Below are positions 55,360 to 64,000 of a stretch of 64,000 bases of DNA, in pieces. Source of the DNA: Puccinellia tenuiflora (Eukaryota; Streptophyta; Magnoliopsida; Poales; Poaceae); contig QRDG01000621.1 of assembly GCA_012064385.1 (NCBI GenBank), positions 1,472,243 through 1,536,242 of the forward strand, read 5' to 3'. Every line of letters starts with the position of its first letter. Within the stretch, counting starts at the first letter, position 1. The notes below the pieces were generated by a model. That model was not told the origin of the DNA. It made no database searches and was given only the letters and a program-made list of their open reading frames with translations. A program made the position numbers and the translations under genes.

Positions 55360-58300
55360 CTAGCAGGCCCGAACCTCAGTAAACCGGCTTGGGGCTGGTT
55401 CACAGTTGCTGGTAAGTTTTAAAGACCCAAATAGGCAGGATAGTCTCCTCATGATGGGCTTTCGACTGGCTACTACTTCCAACGACACAACATCCTTCCC
55501 AGTGTCAATGTGCATATCGTAGCCCTCCAGATCTGCTTCTGTTATGAACACTGCATCAATACACCCAGTCGGACTGCTTGGCCTGGGTAGCATAAACTGA
55601 CAAAGGGGTAAACCGCCATCTTCATAATCAAACTCCATAGAATAATCATCTATTTCTCTGTCAGAGATGGAGGCTTTGCTGCCTTCTACATAACAGTACA
55701 GAGTGTTATCTATTTCTCTGTCAGAGATGGAGGCTTTGCTGCCTTCTACATAACAGTCCAGGTTTGCACTCTGTACTGGGAGACGTCCAGTAGTGAGAGT
55801 GCTAAATACGATAACAGCCTGCAAAATCGTGTCATTGGCATTAAGCCGCTTAGCAGATGTATAATTGAACAACAATAGTGTTCACTTGTACAGAACTCAA
55901 TGACAACAGTCCTTATACCTGCCACTGTGATGGTGCCAAAAGCACTCGGGGCCTAATGGATCGAACATGATCCAAAGCTGCTTCAGGAGTCATGCTCCTA
56001 TATTTAATCTGAAGACGGGGAAGACAATATGCTATCATCAGCAACTGATGGGGATGTATGATGTTTAGTTTTAAATTTAATTATGTAGCTTATACAGTAT
56101 TACCAAATAGCACAAAACAATAGTGGTGCTTCGTCCTCTTCCAGCTTTACAGTGGACATAAGTAGTGCCACCCTGTGATGCATTACCTGAAAATAAGGTA
56201 ACTATCTATTAGATTCCACCCATTTGGAGCCTAGGTTAAATTCTGGAAACAAAAACAGATATTTACTTGTTTTATTGTTTTGTTTCACATTAAAAGTAAA
56301 CCCAATGTTTATCTGTTGGCGCTAATGCCAACGCATAAAAGCATGTTTTGGAGATTAAATTGTGCTCCCATCATCGTTGGTCAATATTACTGCTGATAAG
56401 AAAGCTTGAACATAGTTTATGATTATAGGCAATTCATATAGACATTGCTATTTGAAAAGATTGTGCACGCATCAAATCATTGACTACAACACATTTAGGT
56501 TGCAAAAGACAGGAAGCAACATGACTTATAGACAAAAGAAGCTCTAGTCGCAACAACAGAAAAACATAGTTCTTCAATGAGTAAATTTCTGAACACTCCT
56601 TTTTCTTGACATACTATCAAAGAACTACACCAACGAAGACGATAGACATGACCAAACTGCCAGCCACATCACCCTGAATGGAGAGAAGCGGACAAGTGCA
56701 ACTTCATGACAGGCACTTAATGGTTGTGATGCTGATGGTGGGCCAAACGTGTCAGTTCCGTTGAAATTTTAAGGAAGCGTACATTTCTAAACTACGATAA
56801 AGAAGTGCAGCTTGCAAAGGTACTTGTTAAGTGTAGTAATAGGTACCAGGTTCGTGATTTGCTTGATTCACGATACCCTCTACAAATCAACTTCAACCAG
56901 GGGTATAAATCTCGTTCACAAATAGCAAACGAATTTGTAAATCCGATGATTCTAATTCGCTGACCAATAAATGAAATACACATCGTCCTCCCCACAATAT
57001 ATTACAGGCAATTGATTCTAAAACGAAACCTGATTAGAAATATTTGGATATTTTCTTGGAGCCCACATGTCAGAAGAGCACAGCAGGTCGGCACAGCAAT
57101 CGCTCCTCCAATCCCATGACCGCATCCCCATAGCAAGTCTCCTCCAAAGTTCCCCGCAGCTCATGCTCTCCCATATCAAAAAAATTCAACAGATTCACAA
57201 CTAGGCATGCTTTGCTAGGGCACTATCCCCGTCTACATAAATGACCGACATTTATAGGTCTAGTTTTCTTTTTTTGATTGGCATTTATATTGTCATTTTC
57301 ACTGATTATCGTGCATGATGTCATATACAATGACAGCAAACAAATCCTTCATCGTGTTGTTGGGAAGGGGGGTTTGCATTAAAGATAGTCTTGCAACTTA
57401 TATGCAGTTATACTTATACCCACCCATCAAATACTTACGACCTAACAGAATACTTGACCACAAGCTACCAACTGCACCACTTGTGAGCTGACTGCTACAT
57501 GCGTTGCTTCACTAAATATGATCTAATTGCTACTAGCTTTGCATCCCAAAATCTTACCCAATGTCTCCCTGCAGGAGAAAAATACTCCATAACACCAGGT
57601 ACTAAACATACCAGGAAAATTGATGTAAATTTATCATTTGTATCTAAGAAGTAAAATGGACTTACGGTGAATAAATTCAATGGCTCGACAGATATCCGCA
57701 AGAGAAGGTGCAAACAGGTAGTCTCTTGTGGCAATCACAAGGTGATCAATCCCATGGGCCTGGAAAAGGAAGACATGTTACTCGTCAGAAACTGGAAATG
57801 TATAGCAGAGCAATGGGGCATGGCTCTGGAGCAGGAAATCAAAGTAAGCAAAACTTACCTGGTACAAGGACATTGGGACCAGAGTCTCATAAGGCTCATT
57901 CAATGTTACAACTCCCTGGACTCCAAGTTGCTTCAAACGTGGAACATCACTTGGGAAAGGAACAGCTCCTAGCAAAATACACTGCAGATGGAGGTAGGAC
58001 AAATTAGATGATGGGGTCTTTATAGCAGGGACACTCCGATGATACACACATCGAGATACTAAAACGTGCAAGACAACAATGCAACAACTAACAACAGCAC
58101 GCTATTTAGGAACGCAATTGTCCTTTCACTACCCATACAACAGATGGCTTCTGTGGTCCTCTAAGCATGTACACATATTCACCCACCAGAGCCAAATAGA
58201 CAATCATACACACGAACAAGCAAAGGTAACATAGATGATAGATTCTGGCGAAAAGGTGCTCAAAATTTTCCGCACTTTGGACGCAAAATGGAGCCTGAAA

Positions 58301-58899
58301 TGAACAGACACAGCAACAATCACTGGTCACGAGGTCATAGCTTTCCCGACAGGTGAACACGAACACCGCTTAGAAGAATACTACGCACAAAACTGACAAT
58401 AGGGTGTCACGGCGTCAGAGCCAAGCGTGGAAACCAGAGAGATGCAACCCTCTTACAGAGTAGAGGTTCCCAATTATAAGGCACGGCAAAATCCCAGAGG
58501 TAAAGCTGGTGCTCAGTCGCATCCTTCACCGGTAAAACCCTATTATCCAAGCTAAACAAGCGCCCAAGTGAACTAATCGAACATGAAAAAAAGAAGTCAA
58601 TACTCAATTGGCAAACTACGAGCGAGCCCATAGTCCTAGACAAACAAATCGCGGAATCTCGCTTAAAAGGCAGGGTCACCACCTGGTCGACGCGATCCCA
58701 CCACCGGAACTCCGCCTCGAACTGGTTGCGCAGCACGTTGTAGAGGAGCGTCGGGTAGAAGAGCACCCTGGCGCCGGCGCCGACGAGCGCGCGCTTGGCC
58801 CTGATCCGCACGACCTCGCCGCCGACGACCTGGGCCTCCTCCTGCTCCTCCCCATCTACCGGCCTCCCCGTCACCGTCGCCCAGCTCGCGAATCCTCAT
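55360..58899 (-). CDS. PTPMT/DSP8-type dual-specificity phosphatase, six exons
   Basis: Minus-strand exons are about 58874-58683, 57981-57859, 57759-57666, 56186-56104, 56008-55919 and 55818-55360. All junctions are GT-AG and keep the frame, giving about 345 residues, close to plant relatives. Exon 1 has VLFYPTLLYNVLRNQFEAEF and RWWDRVDQ. Exon 2 has ILLGAVPFPSDVPRLKQLGV and TLNEPYETLVP. Exon 3 has HGIDHLVIATRDY. Exon 4 has the phosphatase signature HCKAGRGRS (HCX5R). Exon 5 has MTPEAALDHVRSIRPRVLL. Arabidopsis relatives dephosphorylate phosphatidylglycerophosphate for phosphatidylglycerol synthesis; that role is inferred from the family. Two oddities stand out. The exon-1 reading frame has no ATG, since a stop lies upstream at 58898 and the nearest ATG (58899) is in another frame. 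Exon 6 carries an in-frame 20-residue tandem repeat. Confidence 0.88.
55649..55768 (-). repeat. 60 bp in-frame tandem duplication in exon 6
   Basis: TATTTCTCTGTCAGAGATGG and the following bases recur with a 60 bp period (about 55649 and 55709). This duplicates the peptide CYVEGSKASISDREID within the C-terminal region, outside the catalytic domain. Confidence 0.88.
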
Positions 58900-59300
58900 G
58901 CGCCTCCCCTCCTCTCGGCCTCAACCCTAGACCGAGAAGCCTCCGGGCTCCAGCTCCGTCCTAGCCTTCCAGAACCAGCAGATCCGTGGGCGTTGGGGCG
59001 CGGAAGGAGAAGAATCGTAGATCGAGAGGCGTGGTGGCTCTGCCTTTGCTCGTGGCGGCCGGCCAGGAGGTGGGGTGGGGTGGGGAGGGAGACGCGAGAA
59101 ATGGGAACAGTGTGGGTTGTGGGCAAAAACCTCAGGAGAAGAATGCGGAGGCGGACACAGGTGGCGGGTTTGCTGAATCGGATTGAGGGCTGCCGATGGT
59201 TCCGGTTTTTTTGGGTGGGTTGTTGGCTGGCGGGTGCGATTTATTGGTGGAGAAACGTGGGTGCGTTTTCCTCCTCGGGCCCTTTGACACTCGAGTAATT
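58900..59300 (-). promoter_or_regulatory. 5' flank of the phosphatase gene
   Basis: GC-rich sequence upstream of exon 1 probably contains the promoter and 5' UTR. No clear TATA box was recognised. Confidence 0.4.
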
Positions 59301-62300
59301 GCGCGTCTTCTCGATCTTTATTTTTCTGTGATCAGCTCCCTTTCATGGCTTGGTATTTGGTAGTAGGTGCAACAAATCTTCAACGTTTTCTTCACTCGCC
59401 ATGTACACGACTCCACGTGTACTCTAAAAAAGCTTGCCAAAAATAACTCTAAACGGGGAGAAAGAAAAATGTCCATAAAACATGTTACTTTTGTAAGGCT
59501 GGTTAAGTACTTAATTGTCACGAAAATATTGGCGCATATGAATGATGAATCCATAGAAGATGCATGGTACTTGCAATGTGTATCACCTCCATAAAATTCT
59601 TCCGAGAAAACTCTTTCTAAAGTATAGTGATGTTAAGTTTACAAGATGATCATGTTTGTGGATGTATTAAGACGAAATCATCTTGGGATATATTCTTGTG
59701 AGTTGCTAGCGAACCGAGTTTGCAGAAGTTGATGTTGTTAGCAAAGGATGGCAATCAAAATGAGTAGAGATGATTCAATAAGGCCGTACGAACCGAGTTA
59801 CGAAGAATAGTACATTTAGAAGAGTATTAGTACTCCGTATTTCTTTACAAACACCAAGCATTCGTGGCGTGGTCTACTAGTATATATCCTAACGACGTTG
59901 TTGCCTTAGCTGGTTGTAGATGCAATACAATTCCGCCATAGCTAAGTTATTTTTATTTGTCTTAATGCCTACAGTTTGATAGAGAACAAACCATGACATA
60001 AAGGAGAGATCAAAATCAAGCTAACGTGTAAAGAGAGACAAATCATGGCCAATAAATCAGGTGGGCCAATTCTGCTTGGGCAAAGCACAAGGCAGAAAGT
60101 TGTTGGCGACAAAGACTAATATTTGACCTAGTATTCATTTCCCATCAATCTAATTAAGCTACTATATGAAACAATCTAGCAAGAAATAAAAAAACAATAT
60201 AAGACATCTAAGACCAACAATACTGTACTACTAGTTGAACAAATCAGTGACATAACCTTTACAACCAACCCAAGGTGCGCATGAAGGCTACTCCTGGTTA
60301 TCGATTATCGAACGAAACGAACGGGTAAATAAATAAAATAAAAGCTAAGAGAATAAAGTTTCAGTTCGAAAAAGCTACGCCTACCTTACCAAGTAGGAGC
60401 GCATGGCCAGCATTACAGATAACTGAAAGGGTGGATACGAAAAGCTGCCTAATCACGCACCAGTTCCGGGCGTGCAGGCGAGAACCGCCCAGTTACCCGA
60501 AACGCCTGGATTCGCCTATTTCCGGCTCAATCCCAGCCGCTCACCAGATTTCCCGCGTCTTTTCGATCCCGCGCGGAACGAGTGGACAGCGCGGGCCGCG
60601 GCGAGCTGGCGTCGTCAGTGGTGTGTGTCACGCGGCTCGTACGCACGCGACCTGACTCACCTGCCTGTCCCCCTCGTCACGCCGTCGGCCGAGCAGGCTG
60701 GTGATGAGTCATTCATTCGCGGCTTCCAGCTTTGCTGTGTGCGGTGCCGAATAGACGCAATCTACTGTTGGATGGTACCCTGTGGGGCCATGGCCGCTGA
60801 GGTCCTCGGGAGCCGTGATGCTGTATGTGGCCCCCGTGACTGTGGTGGGGCCACTACACTAGGGCACGCTCTTTGACTCGGCCGGCAGGGTGCTAGTAGT
60901 TGGATCCCGTCGGATGGAGTGTGGTATTTTCCTCCGGTGATTTGAAATTATGTGTTTTTTCTTTTTAGAGTTCTAGATAGATTGTATCATGACATTCGTG
61001 AATGTTGAAACATTGTGCATGTGTGATCCCTAGTTAATATCACGCGTAGAAAGGCGCCTTGCGTGTGATACATGTCTTGTCGCACAATCTATTTTCTCAA
61101 TTGTGACGTGTGCTTTTCTATCCACATGATTATTATGTTTTCGTGCTCCTCATGCACTATTCCCTCTATCTCTCTCCTCCTATCTCTATCTTCATATATT
61201 CAAAAATTTGGCATGAACTCTGTCTCGAGACTTCCACACAAAATCTAGTTCAATTAAAAAACAAATGTGACGTTCAAAATCTATATATAGAGCAAGTGCC
61301 GGAACCCCCTCTTAACACCTCTGAACCCACTTTGTCACCCTGTATTTTATTTTTATTTTTAAATAAACATGGTATCTATAGAGTTTTCATCGTAAATATG
61401 GTTTATGTTGAAACTTTCTTATCCACTTACATCGAACTTCCAATGATATCGTGATTCCTTGTCCCTCTTGCTCTTTCCGCGCGTTCCGATAATATCGTCG
61501 CTTCCATGAAGGATGATCGTGGAGCCATGAGTGCTCCACATTCACGAAGACACGACTATATTCAAATTGTTGTGCAAGTGTCCACCCAAATTCGCACCAA
61601 AATTATTTCTAAAAGAATGGAACGGAGGATTTTTGTCACGCAACACACATAGTAGATCATGTGATCTTTGAAAAGAATGTCATTCAAAAACTTCAACAAC
61701 AAATTGCGACCAATAATTTTAAATAAACATAACCCTTTTGATCTTGACCAGAAAGTATATGCAACACATTTTGGGCAGGAGGGAGCAGTTATATTTGGTA
61801 ACACTTTTGTAGAGAGGTTATTTTTGCCACATTTAAAAAAAAATATTAGTTTTCTCAATTCTCCGCCAACCGGGTTGTAGCTATAGCCGATTAGACTCGT
61901 GAGATGATCGTGTGATGGAACCGCGCCATGTCGTTGGAGAGCACCGCCAGCCGCCATCGTGGAGCTCCTCGTACTTCAGCTTGCCTCTCCCCCCGCTAGA
62001 CCATGGCACCTTCGTCGACCTCCTCCCCTACTGCCGTCGGCCAAGTACACCACCGCGTGGGGCCCTAGATCCACCAATCGTCACCGTCGACTAGCTCATA
62101 TGTGCTTCACCCATTTCACACCACGGTGGCCCTCCTCTAAAGGTCCCCGGGTTTTGGTGGCGGCATAGAAGATGAACCACAAGTGGATTTTGTCTCGTTC
62201 GCCCGATCTGGTGGCAACAGGTCTCTGGAGTGGCAGATTCGTCGGCGGCAAACTCAGATTTGCATAGACGACGTGTCCCTGGTCGATGGCGAAGGTCAGT

Positions 62301-62426
62301 TTTGGGAGTTTTTGTCGATTTTGGTGTATGTGTCAATAGTTTTTGTTGTGTAATCATGGGTAAAGTGCTACAATAATTTATGTGAGTATGCTATAGAGAG
62401 ATTGTTCCAATATTGCATATGTGTCG
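59301..62426. other. Intergenic sequence without recognised gene
   Basis: Mostly AT-rich sequence. A GC-rich patch at about 60450-60880 has an open frame on the plus strand (60472-60876, 134 codons) but no known domain and grass-promoter-like composition. Another short GC-rich patch lies at 61900-62290. The open frames at 61110-61957 are not convincing. Possibly it holds decayed gene or element fragments. Confidence 0.5.
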
Positions 62427-62544
62427 TGATACGTGTCAAACATATCTATAATTTTTTATTGATCCATGCTTGTTACGTGCCATTGTCACATGTTTTTTAT
62501 CATCTTATTATATCATTTTTAGGCATTTTATTGGACTAACCTAT
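62427..62544 (+). mobile_element. Start of an element-1-type LTR, interrupted
   Basis: TGATACGTGTCAAACATATC onward matches the minus-strand start of the element 1 LTR up to TTGGACTAACCTAT, where another LTR begins. Confidence 0.75.
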
Positions 62545-64000
62545 TGATACGTCCCAGACGTATCTATTATTTTTTATGTTCCATGCTTGATTATATATCA
62601 GTGCCACATGTTTTTATAATGTTTTATATTATTTTTGCATAATTTATGGAACTAACCTATTAACAAGATGCCCAGTGTCAGTTCCTGTTTTCTGTTGTCT
62701 TTTTGTTTCAGAAAAGTTGTTCGGGGAAGTTTCTCGGAATCATCTGCAAATTTACGTGAATTATTTTCACGAAAAAACAAAGACGGAGCCAGGAGGGAAG
62801 CTCCAGGGGGCCCACAACCCCCAGACGCCACCCAGGCGCGGCCCAGGTGCTGGCCGCGCCGGGGTCCCACCTGGGCGACTCCTTCGTCGCGTCGAGCCGC
62901 CCTTTGGCCTATAAATCGTCTTCGTCCCGAAAACCCTAAGTACCCGATCATATTCTCCAAAAAACATCTGAGGCCGCCGTCATCGCCAACCCTAGATCGG
63001 GAGGGTTCTGAAGCTCTTCCCGGCACCCTGCCGGAGGGGGAGATCATCACCGGAGGCATCTACACCACCATGCCTGCCTCCAGAGTGATGCGTGAGTAGT
63101 CCACCATGGGACTACGGGTCCATGGCAGTATCTAGATGGTTCTCTCTCCTCCTTGTACTCTATTGCTTAGATCTTGTGAGATGTCTATCATGATCAAGAT
63201 CATATTATTTGTAACTGCTACATGATGTGTTTGTTTGGATCCGATGAATTGTGGAAATCGTTACTCTTGTTCATCTCTATGTTATGTTTTATCTATGATC
63301 TTGCATGCTCTCCGATGCTAGTGGATGCTTTGCCCAAGTAATTGTTAGTGTTGTATGAGAGAGTATTTATGCTAGATGGTGGGTTCATGCCTTCTTGAGC
63401 AGAGTGCAACTGACAGAAACGCTCATGCCAACAAATGTGTTGTTGCCACTAGGGAGAAAACAATGGTGTTATTTTCTTGTGTTATTTACATTGCTTACAT
63501 TATGCACCATGCTTATTGCAATGATCTGTTGCTTGCAACTTAATACTTCTGGGAGACATGCTGGATAGCGATCTCGGGGGTGGATTATTAGTCATAGACG
63601 CAGTTGGATAACGGTCTATGTATTTTGACGTAATGCCCATATTAGATGAAACGGTGAACTATATTGTTTTATGATAGCATTGTTATGCGCCCACAATCTG
63701 TAATTTGTTTACCCATCATGCATATCTTCTGGAGATACACCACTACTTATCTGTGGACCCCGGTCCTATTTTCCTACATTGTTTACAACCGTTTTAATAG
63801 CTTTCCGTACTCATTTGCTCGCTGGTCATATTTTGTTCTCATCATATTTTACACTTGCACATTTAATTCTTTGTGTTCAGCAAGCCGGAGAGATTGACAA
63901 CCTTGATTTTGTAATTGTGTGCAGGTCCACGTCAATTGTCGTAAATGGCGTCGTTGACACCTTGCTAAGCCTTCTCCAAGTCCTACTGGATCTGACAACC
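62545..64000 (+). mobile_element. LTR related to element 2, plus orientation, running off the window
   Basis: It starts TGATACGTCCCAGACGTATC and follows the element 2 LTR (read on its minus strand) for about 1456 bp to the window end. Most of that LTR is thus present, and the final part with the CA end is cut off. ORFs such as 62668-63099 are LTR sequence, not genes. Confidence 0.85.

Noticed and set aside
58663..58899. ATG-started frame at the phosphatase 5' end
   Set aside because: It reads Arg/Gly-rich nonsense across the conserved exon; the conserved protein is in another frame.
60472..60876. 134-codon ORF in a GC-rich patch
   Set aside because: No recognisable domain or splice context; kept only as a note in the intergenic entry.
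1..64000. CRISPR arrays, bacterial operons, rRNA and tRNA genes
   Set aside because: No regularly spaced short repeats, no prokaryotic gene layout and no tRNA cloverleaf were recognised; tRNA-like matches are only retrotransposon primer sites.

Overview
The window is plant nuclear DNA from a large grass genome. The organism is most likely a Pooideae cereal or forage grass, with Triticeae or a close relative as the best guess. The evidence is nested LTR retrotransposons with grass-type LTRs, GC-rich grass exons, spliced genes with GT-AG introns, LINEs, hAT and Stowaway MITEs and a Helitron. No bacterial or organellar features, rRNA, tRNA genes or CRISPR arrays were seen. The species cannot be fixed from the sequence alone.

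About 1-45.3 kb is almost entirely nested transposable elements. An outer LTR (1-207 and 7335-7663) is split by a complete 7.1 kb Athila-type non-autonomous element (208-7334, minus strand). A gag-only Copia-like relic (7669-18110, minus) is split by a second complete Athila-type element (9750-16438, minus) with a perfect TTGCA target duplication. Next come a LINE fragment (18115-19608), an LTR-like fragment (19609-21395) and a decayed Ty3/Gypsy Tat-lineage element with a nearly full polyprotein (21396-28569, plus). A Tat-type element with two LTRs follows (28585-37993, minus). It encodes gag-protease and an antisense spliced ORF but no pol. A Copia 5' end (37994-39714) adjoins a third Athila-type element (39715-45301), which is split by a sharply bounded Helitron (40252-42946).

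About 45.3-59 kb is a small genic island. It holds a CYP76-like cytochrome P450 on the minus strand (exon 2 45303-45854, exon 1 48827-49717). The P450 lacks its last residues, where a truncated LTR begins at an ambiguous base (N, 45302), and its 5' UTR is split by a 1.34 kb LINE-derived insertion. Further right, a plus-strand LINE carries an antisense retroposon that itself carries a hAT MITE, plus a second hAT MITE. A six-exon plant PTPMT/DSP8-type dual-specificity phosphatase gene lies on the minus strand (55360-58899).

About 59-62.4 kb has no recognisable gene. The window closes with an Athila-type LTR start (62427-62544) interrupted by another LTR (62545-64000, continuing past the end) related to the one at 9750-11326.

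Only the phosphatase looks potentially functional, with a doubt about its start codon. The three Athila-type elements share one primer-binding site and one uncharacterised acidic ORF family but carry no pol, so they would depend on enzymes supplied from elsewhere.
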